Part shown: positions 9,210 through 17,075 of the stretch, in pieces | Numbering within the stretch: the first letter of the stretch is position 1 | How the letters are laid out: each line of letters begins with the position of its first letter | NCBI RefSeq assembly: GCF_003074055.1 | Contig: NZ_CP029043.1 | Span: forward strand, 992,001-1,056,000 | DNA: 64,000 bases | Direction of reading: 5' to 3' | Source: Streptomyces nigra | Lineage (GTDB): Bacteria > Actinomycetota > Actinomycetes > Streptomycetales > Streptomycetaceae | The notes under the pieces: model-generated | Told to the model about the DNA's origin: nothing | The model's database searches: none | Seen by the model: the letters and a program-made list of their open reading frames with translations, nothing else | Made by a program: the position numbers and the translations under genes

Positions 9210-9836
9210 TCAGGCGTCGCCGTACGCCTCCCCGCCGAGTTCGAGGACGGCCGTGCCCGCGGTGGCGTCCGCGAGCCAGGCCCGGAACGCCTCCACGTCG
9301 GCGTCGGGCAGCCCGATCTCGAGGGTGACGGCCTCGGCGTACCGGACGTCCCGTACGTCGCGGCCGGTGGACCTCAGGTCGTTCTGCACCTTGCCCGCGC
9401 GCTGGTGGTCGACGGTGACGGTGGCGAGCCGGAAGCGGCGCCGGGTGAGCGTGCCCACGGCGTCCAGCGCCTCGCCGACCGCTCCGCCGTAGGCCCGGAT
9501 CAGGCCGCCCGCGCCGAGCTTCACGCCGCCGTAGTAGCGGGTGACGACGGCGACGACGTACCGCATGTCGCGGCGCAGCAGCATCTGGAGCATGGGGAGC
9601 CCGGCCGTGCCGCCGGGCTCGCCGTCGTCGTTGGCCTTCTGGACGGAGGCGTCGGCGCCGATGACGTAGGCCCAGCAGTTGTGGGTGGCGTCCGCGTGCT
9701 CCTTGCGCACGCGCGCGACGAAGTCCTGCGCCTCCTGCTCGGTGGCGGCCGGCGCGAGCGCGCAGATGAAGCGCGAGCGGTTGATCTCGGTCTCGTGCAC
9801 ACCCGCGCGGGCGACGGTGCGGTACTCGTCCTGCAT
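9210..9836 (-). CDS. YigZ/IMPACT family protein
   Basis: 208 residues. The N-terminal IMPACT/UPF0029 domain shows the typical EINRSRFICALAP start, HADATHNCWAYVIG, and the DDGEPGGTAGLPMLQML signature, followed by VTRYYGGVKLGAGGLIRAYGG. A smaller C-terminal DUF1949-like ferredoxin-fold domain ends the protein. The family is linked to translation regulation (the eukaryotic counterpart binds GCN1), but the bacterial role is not settled. It stands alone with its own short upstream gap. Confidence 0.92.
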   Translation of the reverse strand: MQDEYRTVARAGVHETEINRSRFICALAPAATEQEAQDFVARVRKEHADATHNCWAYVIGADASVQKANDDGEPGGTAGLPMLQMLLRRDMRYVVAVVTRYYGGVKLGAGGLIRAYGGAVGEALDAVGTLTRRRFRLATVTVDHQRAGKVQNDLRSTGRDVRDVRYAEAVTLEIGLPDADVEAFRAWLADATAGTAVLELGGEAYGDA

Positions 9837-9893
9837 CCGGCCAGCCTAAGCCGCTCCTCGTCCGGCCCGGCACGCGCGTGCGTGCCCGCCCGG

Positions 9894-10436
9894 TCAGCCC
9901 TTCCGTCCCCGCGCCACCATGACGTCCGTCAGCAGGGCCGTGCCCGCCGTGAGGTCGCGCCAGGCGGGACCGTGCCAGGCCAGGACGGCCGCGGCGGCCG
10001 TCGGGAACTTCGTGCCGACCTCGTCCAGCAGATCGTCGAGGCCGTCCCCGGCGAGGTCGAGGACCAGTTCCTCCAGACCGGGGTTGTGGCCGACCAGGAG
10101 CAGTGTCGCGACCTCGGCGGGCGCCTCGTGCACGACGGCCAGCAGGTCGGCGACGCCCGCCGCGTACAGCCGCCGGTCGTGACGGACCGGCGGCGGTGTC
10201 CCCCATTGGGCGCACGCCAGGTCCCAGGTCTGCCGCGCGCGTACGGCGGTGGAGCACAGGGCGAGGTCCGGCAGGCAGTCGGCCTCGGCGAGCAGCCGGC
10301 CGGCGACCGGGGCGTCGCGCCGGCCGCGCGCGGCGAGCGGCCGCTCGTGGTCGGGCAGATCGTCCGGCCAGGCCGACTTCGCGTGCCGCAGCACGACCAG
10401 CCGGCGCAGCGGGCCCGCCCCGATGTGGGCGCTCAC
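9894..10436 (-). CDS. SixA-type phosphohistidine phosphatase (histidine phosphatase superfamily)
   Basis: About 180 residues. The RHG-like motif of the family appears as VLRHAKSAW, with the nucleophilic His, near residue 18. It is followed by DHERPLAARGRRDA and a GHNPGLEEL block with the second catalytic His. SixA enzymes remove phosphate from phosphohistidine. Start GTG 10436 overlaps the stop of the upstream gene by 4 bp, so the two are coupled. Longer upstream reading in this frame is a shadow of the neighbour. Confidence 0.88.
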   Translation of the reverse strand: MSAHIGAGPLRRLVVLRHAKSAWPDDLPDHERPLAARGRRDAPVAGRLLAEADCLPDLALCSTAVRARQTWDLACAQWGTPPPVRHDRRLYAAGVADLLAVVHEAPAEVATLLLVGHNPGLEELVLDLAGDGLDDLLDEVGTKFPTAAAAVLAWHGPAWRDLTAGTALLTDVMVARGRKG

Positions 10437-11152
10437 CGCGGGCTCCCCAGGTCCCGGGTGAGGTCGACGCCGAGGAGGCGGTCGGCGTGGGCGAACGTCT
10501 CGAAGCGGGCGCCGTCCGGCAGGTCCGGCGCGCTCTCCACCCAGCGCAGGACGCCGAGCACCCCGGGGATGTCCAGGTCGTCCTCCCAGGCGGTGCGCAG
10601 CTCGGTCCGCACCTCGTCGGGCACGGGGCGCGACGGCCGCCGCGCCCAGTCGGCGACGGCGTGCCGCCAGCGCGCGAGGGTCGCGTGGGCCTCGTCGAGC
10701 GTGTCCGCGTCGAGCGACAGGGGGACGCCCCGGCGCCGGCCGAGCAGTGCGAGACGCAGGACGGCGGGGTCGGCGTCCTCGGGCGGCGCGGAGGCGTGCA
10801 CGGCGGCGACGGCCACGCGGACGCCGTCCGGTTCCGCGCCGCCCTCGCGCACGACGTGCAGGACCTGTGTCTCGCCGAGCCCGGAGGCGGCGTCCCGGCC
10901 GTCCTCGAAGGGCCGGATGCCGAGCGCGGCGGCTCCGGCCCGCAGCTCCGCCTGCTGCCGCTCCTCGTCGAGCAGCGCCCACACCGGTGTGCCCCCGAGT
11001 TCCAGGGCGCGCACGAGGAGGTCCGCGACGAGCAGGACCCGCAGGGCGGTGACGTCGAAGCCCTCGGTATGCGCCTCGACGCGGGTCAGGCCCCGCCGGG
11101 CGGGCGCGGCGTCGACGGGCTGGCCGGTTCGGGCGTCGATGATGCGCAGCAC
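10433..11152 (-). CDS. Cysteinyl-tRNA-synthetase-like protein lacking the catalytic core
   Basis: About 239 residues from GTG 11152; the start is uncertain, with ATGs at 11263 and 11277 in frame. The N-terminus (LRIIDARTGQPV, then VLLVADLLVRALELGGTPV) parallels the CysRS opening strand and the helix that carries HIGH, but no HIGH is present. The C-terminal half (VLRLALLGRRRGVPLSLDADTLDEA, then WEDDLDIPGVLGVLRWVE, then ADRLLGVDL) follows the CysRS DALR-type helical domain. There is no KMSKS and there are no zinc Cys/His ligands, so aminoacylation is very unlikely. It is coupled to the SixA gene. Function unknown; a regulatory or scaffold role is a guess. Confidence 0.7.
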   Translation of the reverse strand: MLRIIDARTGQPVDAAPARRGLTRVEAHTEGFDVTALRVLLVADLLVRALELGGTPVWALLDEERQQAELRAGAAALGIRPFEDGRDAASGLGETQVLHVVREGGAEPDGVRVAVAAVHASAPPEDADPAVLRLALLGRRRGVPLSLDADTLDEAHATLARWRHAVADWARRPSRPVPDEVRTELRTAWEDDLDIPGVLGVLRWVESAPDLPDGARFETFAHADRLLGVDLTRDLGSPR

Positions 11153-11543
11153 GGAGCGAGCGTAGGCGCCCGAGCGGCCGTCCGCAGCCGTCCGGCCCGC
11201 TTCCCGCGCGGCGTGCCGCGCTCCGGGGTCCCCGGGGGCCGCGTCGGTGGGCCGGTCGTCCATGGGCCGGTCACCCATAGGGCCACGGCCCGCCCACGCG
11301 CGCGTGGGTGCTGTCGTACCCGGGCATCGCCACCCCCTGCCGTGCGGACTGCCCGCACGGTACTGCGCACCGGCCCGACCGGACAGGCGTGCGGGCGGGC
11401 TTCCGGATCGACGCGCCAGCTGAACGACACGCCGGCAGCGGGAATCGTCACGACCCGTCATCCGTTGGGGAAGGCGAAGGCGTGGGACAAGGCGACTGCC
11501 TTCGCCTTCCCCAGCTGAACGACGACACAGAAGGAGGCCGGCG
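11153..11543 (+). other. Gene-free divergent region
   Basis: Nearly 390 bp between the CysRS-like gene and the CoA-binding gene. It holds a strong hairpin (listed separately), a short direct repeat CCAGCTGAACGAC (about 11416-11428 and 11511-11523) and the AAGGAGG ribosome site at 11531-11537. If the CysRS-like gene really starts at 11263 or 11277 the region is shorter. No further gene is convincing. Confidence 0.6.
11467..11512. promoter_or_regulatory. Perfect 15-bp stem-loop upstream of the CoA-binding gene
   Basis: GGGGAAGGCGAAGGC at 11467-11481 is the exact reverse complement of 11498-11512, with a 16-nt loop. It lies only 18 bp before the AAGGAGG of the downstream gene. It is not at the 3' end of any gene, so it would be transcribed in a 5' leader or act as DNA dyad. 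Confidence 0.75.
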
Positions 11544-11951
11544 GTGTACGGAGACGACGCGGCGGTCCGCAGGACCCTCGGTGAACTCGGCGACACGTGG
11601 GCCGTCGTGGGCCTGTCGTCCAACCGGGGACGGGCGGCGTACGGCGTCGCGGACGTGCTCCAGCGCTACGGCAAGCGCATCGTGCCGGTCCACCCGAAGG
11701 CCGAGACGGTCCACGGCGAGCAGGGCTACGCGTCGCTCGCGGACATCCCCTTCGACGTCGACGTGGTCGACGTCTTCGTGAACAGCGACCTCGCGGGCGC
11801 GGTCGCCGACGAGGCGGTCGCCAAGGGCGCCAGGGCGGTCTGGTTCCAGCTCGGCGTCATCGACGAGGCGGCCTACGACCGCACGCGCGCGGCGGGCCTG
11901 GAGATGGTCATGGACCGCTGCCCGGCGATCGAGATACCCCGCCTCGGCTGA
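11544..11951 (+). CDS. CoA-binding protein (YccU type)
   Basis: 135 residues, a single Rossmann-like CoA-binding domain. Features seen are VVGLSSNRGRAAYGVADVL with the nucleotide-loop glycines, VPVHPKAETVHGEQGYASLADIP, and the ending AGLEMVMDRCPAIEIPRL that is typical of the family. The GTG start is fixed by AAGGAGG 6 nt upstream. Members bind CoA in structures, but a physiological role has not been set. It runs in the same direction as the hydroxylase gene, 59 bp further on. Confidence 0.9.
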   Translation: MYGDDAAVRRTLGELGDTWAVVGLSSNRGRAAYGVADVLQRYGKRIVPVHPKAETVHGEQGYASLADIPFDVDVVDVFVNSDLAGAVADEAVAKGARAVWFQLGVIDEAAYDRTRAAGLEMVMDRCPAIEIPRLG

Positions 11952-12010
11952 CCGGACGCCCGGTCGCCACCCGTCTCCCCTCCCCCGGGCGGCCGCTCCA
12001 TAATGCTCGG

Positions 12011-13234
12011 GTGACTTCGACCTCCCCCCACATCAACTCCCCTGCCCAGCACCGCTTTCCGGTGGTGATCGTGGGCGCCGGCCCGGCCGGTCTGACCGTC
12101 GGCAACATCCTGCGGGCCGCGTCCGTCGACTGCCTGGTCCTGGAGACCGAGACCCGCGCCGTCATCGAACAGCGGCCGCGCGCCGGGGTGTTGGAGGAGG
12201 GGGCCGTCCGTGGACTGGAGCGGCGCGGGCTGGCGGACACCCTGCTGCGGCGGGCTCAGCGGCATACGGAGTGCGAGTTCCGGTTCGACGGGCGCCGCCA
12301 CCGGTTCGCGTACACGGAGCTGACGGGCGTTCATCACTGGGTGTATCCGCAGCAGTTCCTGGTGACGGACCTGGTGCGGGAGTACGCGGACGTACGCGGC
12401 GGCGAGATCCGCTTCGGCGTGCGGGACGTCGAACTGCACGACGTGGACGGCGACCACCCCTCGGTGTCCTACGTCTGCCCGGAGACAGGGCGGCGCGAGG
12501 TGGTGCGGTGCGACTTCGTCGCGGGGTGCGACGGCGCGCGCGGCGTGACGCGGGACGCGATACCGGCGGGCCGCGCCCGGACGTCCCGCGGCGACTACGG
12601 CATCGGATGGCTGGCCCTGCTCGCCGAGGCGCCGCCGTCGGCGGACTGCGTGGTGTTCGGCATGCATCCGCGCGGGTTCGCCGGCCATATGCCGCGCAGT
12701 GCCGACGTGACCCGCTACTACCTGCAGTGTCCGCCGGACGACGACCCGGAGAACTGGCCGCAGGACCGGGTGTGGGAGGAGCTCCGGGAGCGGCTCGGGG
12801 CGGACGGCGCACCGCCGCTGACCGAGGGGCGGCTCATCGAGAAGCGCGTCCTCGAGATGCACAACTACGTGGTGGAGCCGATGGTGTCCGGGCGGCTTCT
12901 GCTGGCGGGCGACGCGGCGCATCTGACCGCGCCCATCGCCGCCAAGGGCATGAACCTCGCGCTGCACGACGCCTTCCTGCTCGGCGACGCACTCGCCGCC
13001 CACCTCACGAAGGGCGACAGCGCCGGCCTGGACGGATACTCCGCCGCCTGCCTCGAACGGGTCTGGGACTACCAGGAGTTCTCGCACTGGCTGTCCGAGG
13101 TGTACCACGGCGTCTCGTCGGGCGACCCGTATCGCGCCGGCACGACGCTGGCGCGGCTGCGTCGGGTGTTCGCCTCTCCGGTGGCGGCTCGGGCGTTCGC
13201 CGAGCAGTACCTCGGGCAGCCCGCCACCCGCTGA
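12011..13234 (+). CDS. pobA: FAD-dependent 4-hydroxybenzoate 3-monooxygenase-like hydroxylase
   Basis: 407 residues. The FAD dinucleotide motif GAGPAGLTVGNIL is near residue 20, the middle motif is CDGARGVTRDAIP, and the GDAAHLTAPIAAKGMNLALHDA block closes the FAD site. The order, and phrases such as ETETRAVIEQRPRAGVLEEG and HHWVYPQQFLVTDL, match PobA, which turns 4-hydroxybenzoate into protocatechuate with NAD(P)H. No protocatechuate ring-cleavage genes are adjacent. Start GTG 12011 gives family length; there is no clear ribosome site, so it may be leaderless. Confidence 0.85.
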   Translation: MTSTSPHINSPAQHRFPVVIVGAGPAGLTVGNILRAASVDCLVLETETRAVIEQRPRAGVLEEGAVRGLERRGLADTLLRRAQRHTECEFRFDGRRHRFAYTELTGVHHWVYPQQFLVTDLVREYADVRGGEIRFGVRDVELHDVDGDHPSVSYVCPETGRREVVRCDFVAGCDGARGVTRDAIPAGRARTSRGDYGIGWLALLAEAPPSADCVVFGMHPRGFAGHMPRSADVTRYYLQCPPDDDPENWPQDRVWEELRERLGADGAPPLTEGRLIEKRVLEMHNYVVEPMVSGRLLLAGDAAHLTAPIAAKGMNLALHDAFLLGDALAAHLTKGDSAGLDGYSAACLERVWDYQEFSHWLSEVYHGVSSGDPYRAGTTLARLRRVFASPVAARAFAEQYLGQPATR

Positions 13235-13252
13235 CGGTCGCCCCGGCGCACC

Positions 13253-13618
13253 TCAGTCGTGCGGCGGCCGGTCGCTGAGCCGGTGGTCCGCCACGTTCAG
13301 GGCCTCGTCGACGAGGCGGCGCAGATGCCCGTCGCGCAGGGAGTAGATCACCCGCCGGCCCTCCTTGCGCGTGTCCACCAGCCCGGCGAGCCGCAGCCGG
13401 GCCAGGTGCTGGCTGACGGCGGGCCGGGCGGCCGCGCACGCCTCGGTGAGCGTCGTGACGTCGGCCTCCCCTGCGGTGAGGGCGTGCAGCAGGGCGAGCC
13501 GGGTGCGGTCGCCGAGCAGGGCCAGGAGCTCGGCGGCGAGCGCGAACTGCTCCTCGCCCGGGCTGCGCGGATGCGCACCGTGCGCAGGTGATAGGTGCAT
13601 GCGTGCGCTCATACGCAC
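13253..13618 (-). CDS. ArsR family transcriptional regulator
   Basis: 121 residues with one winged-helix domain: FALAAELLALLGDRTRLALLHAL, then the recognition helix RPAVSQHLARLRLAGLVDTRKEGRRVIYSL. A Cys follows the TLTEAC helix and there is a His-rich N-terminus and C-terminus (HLSPAHGAH, PPHD), so metal sensing is plausible. It is divergent from the CDF transporter, the natural target. The start could be GTG 13618, ATG 13612 or ATG 13600. None has a good ribosome site, which suggests a leaderless message. Confidence 0.88.
   Translation of the reverse strand: MRMSARMHLSPAHGAHPRSPGEEQFALAAELLALLGDRTRLALLHALTAGEADVTTLTEACAAARPAVSQHLARLRLAGLVDTRKEGRRVIYSLRDGHLRRLVDEALNVADHRLSDRPPHD
13600..13617. 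promoter_or_regulatory. Candidate ArsR operator
   Basis: TGCGT and ACGCA half-sites with an 8-nt spacer, overlapping the 5' end of the ArsR frame and 58 bp before the CDF start. Position between a regulator and a divergent transporter suggests an operator. The dyad is short, so this is tentative. Confidence 0.35.
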
Positions 13619-13674
13619 ATAATGGCCCCGTGGGCGGCCGGCCGTCCACCTCCGCGCATCGGAAGGGGATCGCC

Positions 13675-14814
13675 GTGAGCGACGATCACGCGCATGGGCA
13701 GGACGGGCACGGGCACCACGGGCACGAGCACGACGAGGGCCGGCGCGGGCATGGCGGGCCCCCTCACACCCACGGGCATCCGCACACCCACGGGCATCCG
13801 CACACCCACGAAAGCCCGCACATCCGGGCCTCCCTCCCCCACCGCCTGGCCCACCGCCTACGCCCCCACTCCCACGAGACGGCCGACAAGCTCGACTCCG
13901 CGCTGGAGTCGTCGGCCCGTGGGATGCGGGCGCTGTGGGTCTCCCTCGCGGTCCTCGGCGTGACGGCGCTGGCCCAGGCGGTCGTCGTGGCCGTCTCCGG
14001 TTCGGTGGCGCTGCTGGGCGACACGGTGCACAACGCCGCCGACGCGCTGACGGCCGTACCGCTCGGGATCGCCTTCGTCCTGGGCCGGCGCGCGGCGACC
14101 CGCCGCTTCACCTACGGGTACGGCCGCGCCGAGGACCTGGCGGGCCTCGTCATCGTCCTCACCATCGGCGCGTCCGCGGCCTTCGCGGGCTGGACGGCCG
14201 TGGCCCGCCTGCTGGACCCGCGCCCCATGGAGCACATCCCGGTCGTGGCGGTGGCGGCACTCGTCGGCTTCGCCGGGAACGAGTGGGTGGCCCGGTACCG
14301 GATCCGGGTCGGCCGTGCCATCGGCTCGGCGGCGCTGGTCGCCGACGGACTGCACGCCCGCACCGACGGGTTCACGTCACTCGCGGTGCTGGCGAGCGCG
14401 GCCGGCGCGGCCCTGGGGTGGCGGCCGGCCGACCCGGTCGTCGGGCTCGCGATCACGGCCGCGATCCTGCTGGTGCTGCGTGACGCGGCGCGCGAGGTGT
14501 TCCGGCGTGTGCTGGACGCCGTGGACCCGGCTCTGGTGGACCGGGCCGAGGGGGCCCTCCGCGATGTCCCGGGCGTCCGGGAGGTCGGCGAACTGCGGCT
14601 GCGCTGGATCGGGCACCGGCTGCGCGCCGAGGTGGCGGTGGTCGTGGACGGCGAGGCGACGGTGCGTCAGGCGCACGCCATCGCGGTCGACGCCGAGCAC
14701 GCGCTGCTGCACGCCGTCCCCCGGCTCACCGCGGCCCTGGTGCACGCCGATCCGGCGCCGGTGGCGGGCGAGGCGGACCCGCACCACGCGCTCGCGCATC
14801 ACATGACCGCGTGA
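13675..14814 (+). CDS. Cation diffusion facilitator (CDF) metal exporter
   Basis: 379 residues. The first 60 or so are extremely His-rich and include HTHGHPHTHGHPHTHESPH, probably a cytoplasmic metal-gathering tail. Six hydrophobic segments follow, with the metal-site HxxxD motifs in GDTVHNAADAL and ADGLHARTDGF. A C-terminal ferredoxin-like domain (LRDVPGVREVGELRLRWIGH) ends it. It exports zinc or a related divalent metal by proton antiport. GTG 13675 is preceded by GGAAGGGG. It is probably controlled by the divergent ArsR protein. Confidence 0.92.
   Translation: MSDDHAHGQDGHGHHGHEHDEGRRGHGGPPHTHGHPHTHGHPHTHESPHIRASLPHRLAHRLRPHSHETADKLDSALESSARGMRALWVSLAVLGVTALAQAVVVAVSGSVALLGDTVHNAADALTAVPLGIAFVLGRRAATRRFTYGYGRAEDLAGLVIVLTIGASAAFAGWTAVARLLDPRPMEHIPVVAVAALVGFAGNEWVARYRIRVGRAIGSAALVADGLHARTDGFTSLAVLASAAGAALGWRPADPVVGLAITAAILLVLRDAAREVFRRVLDAVDPALVDRAEGALRDVPGVREVGELRLRWIGHRLRAEVAVVVDGEATVRQAHAIAVDAEHALLHAVPRLTAALVHADPAPVAGEADPHHALAHHMTA
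13765..13810 (+). repeat. 18-bp tandem repeat coding the His-rich tail
   Basis: CACACCCACGGGCATCCG at 13765-13782 and again at 13783-13800, then a partial third copy. It encodes HTHGHP units inside the CDF gene and so can change the number of histidines by slippage without a frameshift. Confidence 0.85.
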
Positions 14815-14824
14815 GAGCGGCGCC

Positions 14825-15388
14825 TCAGCCGGCGGCGACCCCGAGCCCTTCCAGCACGACCGCTCCCGGCAGTTCGGCGAACGCCTTGCCCGGGACCAGC
14901 AGTTTGCCGCGCCGGCGTCCGCTGCCGACCAGCACGTACGGGAGGTCGACGACGGCCGGGTCGACCAGCAGGGGCCAGGACTCGGGCAGGCCGATCGGGG
15001 TGATGCCCCCGTACTCCATGCCGGTCTCGCCGGTGGCGGTGTCCATGGAGGCGAAGGACGCCTTGCGGGCGCCGAGCCGGCGGCGCACGACGCCGTTCAC
15101 GTCGGCTCGGGTGGTGGACAGGACGAGGCAGGCCGCCAGGGTCGTCTCCCCGCCGCGCTTGCCTGCGACGACCACGCAGTTCGCGGACGCCTCGAGCAGG
15201 TCCTGCCCGTAGTGCTCGACGAAGACGGCGGTGTCGGCCCACCGCGGGTCGGTGTCGACGTGGAGGATCTGCTCGGCGGGGACGCTGCCCTGCCAGTTCC
15301 GGACGGCGTCGGCGACGGGGCTGATCAGCTCGTCGAGGCACTCGGGAGCGGGTGTGACGGTGTCGAAGTGACCGATGGGTGCGTCCAT
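14825..15388 (-). CDS. YbaK/EbsC family aminoacyl-tRNA deacylase
   Basis: 187 residues, one YbaK/ProX domain. Evidence is the block NCVVVAGKRGGETTLAACLVLSTTRADVNGVVRRRLGARKASFASMD with the conserved Lys-Arg and the GMEYGGITPIGLP loop. Such proteins hydrolyse wrongly charged tRNAs such as Cys- or Ala-tRNA(Pro). It converges on the CDF gene with a 10-bp gap. Confidence 0.88.
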   Translation of the reverse strand: MDAPIGHFDTVTPAPECLDELISPVADAVRNWQGSVPAEQILHVDTDPRWADTAVFVEHYGQDLLEASANCVVVAGKRGGETTLAACLVLSTTRADVNGVVRRRLGARKASFASMDTATGETGMEYGGITPIGLPESWPLLVDPAVVDLPYVLVGSGRRRGKLLVPGKAFAELPGAVVLEGLGVAAG

Positions 15389-15432
15389 GGCGGCACGCTA
15401 ACAGGCTCTCCGCGGACGCCGGGAGGGACGTC

Positions 15433-16005
15433 TCAGCGTGCGGGCGGCACGGAGACGGCCAGCATCCACTCGGCGGGGACGTCGCCCTTGTTGCCGTACA
15501 CATGCGGCGCGTCGGCCTCGAAGGTGGCGCTCGCGCCGGCCGGCACCCGGTGCTCCACGCCGTCGACGGTGAGGGTCAGTTCGCCGGAGGTGACGTGCAG
15601 GATCTCGACGGTGCCGGCCGGGTGCGGGTCCGAGCTGGTGCTCTCGCCGGGCATCATCCGCCACTGCCACATCTCCAGCGGGCCGGGCGCCTCCGCCCCG
15701 GCGAGGAGCCGGCTGTGGCTGCCGGCCTCGGTGTGCCACAGCCGTACGACCTGGTCGGGCGGGACGACCCGCACCCTGGGCCCCTGCTCGTAGTCGAGGA
15801 GCGTGGTGATGCTGACGCCGAGCGCGTCGCCGATCTTGACGACGGTGCCGAGGCTGGGGTTGGTGCGGGCCTGCTCGATCTGGATGAGCATGCCGCGGCT
15901 GACGCCCGCCCGTGTCGCGAGCACGTCCAGCGTGAAGCCGCGCATCGTCCGCCAATGCTTGACGTTGCGCGCCAGGGACTGGGTCAGCAGGTCGAGGTCC
16001 GACAC
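15433..16005 (-). CDS. XRE-type HTH regulator with C-terminal cupin domain
   Basis: 190 residues. The N-terminal HTH spans residues 9-65 (FTLDVLATRAGVSRGMLIQIEQARTNPSLGTVVKIGDALGV). A cupin sensor covers about 100-185, with WQWRMMPGE, HPAGTVEILHVTSGELTLTVDG and VPAGASATFEADAPHVYGN. GTG 16005 is supported by AAGGA 8 nt upstream. It is divergent from a DMT exporter, the likely target, with paired dyads in between. Cupin ligands in this class are small metabolites such as amino acids; the one here is unknown. Confidence 0.9.
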   Translation of the reverse strand: MSDLDLLTQSLARNVKHWRTMRGFTLDVLATRAGVSRGMLIQIEQARTNPSLGTVVKIGDALGVSITTLLDYEQGPRVRVVPPDQVVRLWHTEAGSHSRLLAGAEAPGPLEMWQWRMMPGESTSSDPHPAGTVEILHVTSGELTLTVDGVEHRVPAGASATFEADAPHVYGNKGDVPAEWMLAVSVPPAR

Positions 16006-16022
16006 ATTCCGTCCTTGCGGAG

Positions 16023-16036
16023 TCCAATATTCTGGA
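16023..16036. promoter_or_regulatory. Candidate operator, TCCA dyad
   Basis: TCCAATATTCTGGA, an AT-rich dyad with TCCA/TGGA arms 18 bp from the XRE-cupin start codon. Its position suits self-control of the regulator. Confidence 0.4.
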
Positions 16037-16067
16037 TGACAGGGTTCATCAGAGAGCACTATCGTGT

Positions 16068-16087
16068 GGTGCACCCGATCGTGCACC
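16068..16087. promoter_or_regulatory. Candidate operator, GGTGCAC dyad
   Basis: GGTGCAC and GTGCACC, perfect 7-bp arms with a 6-bp spacer, 22 bp before the DMT exporter start. It likely binds the divergent XRE-cupin protein or overlaps the exporter promoter. Confidence 0.5.
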
Positions 16088-16108
16088 GAACTGTACTGCG
16101 AGGCCTCT

Positions 16109-16966
16109 GTGACAGCACTCTTCGCTCTGGCCACCAGCCTGCTCTGGGGTCTGGCGGACTTCGGCGGAGGCGTGCTGACCCGGCGCACCCCCGCACTGAC
16201 GGTGGTCGTCGTCTCGCAGACGATCGCGGCGGCCGTCCTCGGTGTGATCGTCCTGGCCACGGGCGCCTGGAGCGAGGCGGGGCCACGGCTTTGGTGGGCG
16301 GTCGCGGCCGGCCTGGTGGGGCCGGTCGCCCTGCTGTGCTTCTACAAGGCGCTCGCGCTCGGCCCCATGGGCGTGGTCTCCCCGCTCGGCACGGTCGGCG
16401 TGGCCGTCCCGGTCGGGGCGGGTCTCCTCCTGGGCGAGCGGCCCGGACTGATCCAGACGGCGGGGATCGCGGTGGCGGTGCTCGGCGTGGTGCTGGCGGG
16501 GGGACCGCAGCTGCGGGGCGCTCCCGTCCAGCGGCAGGCCATCCTGCTGACGCTGATCGCGGCCTTCGGCTTCGGCACGGTCTTCGTGCTGGTCGCGGAG
16601 GCGTCGACCACCATCACCGGCCTGTTCCTGGCGCTGTTCGTGCAGCGCGTCGTCAATGTGGGGGCGGGCGGGCTGGCGCTGTATGTCTCGGTGCGGCGCG
16701 GCGCGCCCGCCCTCCCGGACGACGGTTTCCCCTGGCGCTCGCTGCCCGCGCTCGCCTTCGTCGGTCTCGCCGATGTCGCCGCGAACGGCACCTATGTGGT
16801 CGCCGCACACCATGGCCCGGTGACCGTGGCCGCCGTACTGGCCTCGCTCTACCCGGTGGTGACGGCTCTGGCGGCGCGGGGCGTGCTGCGGGAGCGGCTG
16901 GCGGTCGTGCAGGCGGCGGGCGCAGGGCTCGCCCTGGTGGGCACGGTGCTGCTGGCCGCCGGCTAG
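16109..16966 (+). CDS. EamA/DMT family transporter
   Basis: 285 residues with about ten hydrophobic segments in two EamA repeats (FALATSLLWGLADFGGGVL ... LALGPMGVVSPLGTVGVAVPVGAGLLLGERP, then the second repeat to VQAAGAGLALVGTVLLAAG). GTG 16109 follows GAGG at a good distance. Such proteins export amino acids or other metabolites. Regulation by the divergent XRE-cupin protein is likely from layout. Confidence 0.87.
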   Translation: MTALFALATSLLWGLADFGGGVLTRRTPALTVVVVSQTIAAAVLGVIVLATGAWSEAGPRLWWAVAAGLVGPVALLCFYKALALGPMGVVSPLGTVGVAVPVGAGLLLGERPGLIQTAGIAVAVLGVVLAGGPQLRGAPVQRQAILLTLIAAFGFGTVFVLVAEASTTITGLFLALFVQRVVNVGAGGLALYVSVRRGAPALPDDGFPWRSLPALAFVGLADVAANGTYVVAAHHGPVTVAAVLASLYPVVTALAARGVLRERLAVVQAAGAGLALVGTVLLAAG

Positions 16967-16988
16967 CCGAGCGGCGCCGGGGTGGGAG

Positions 16989-17075
16989 GGCCACGTCAGG
17001 AGTCGGCGCCCGGGTGTAAACGGCCACGTCAGGACTCGGCGCCCGGGTGTAACGGCCGCGTCAGGACTCGGCGGC
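16989..17075. repeat. Three copies of a 32-bp direct repeat at a gene 3' end
   Basis: Copies begin at 16989, 17022 and 17054, with the core CACGTCAGGACTCGGCGCCC. The third copy runs into the last codons and stop of the acyltransferase gene at 17061, so the array looks like outward duplication of that gene end. Confidence 0.85.
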
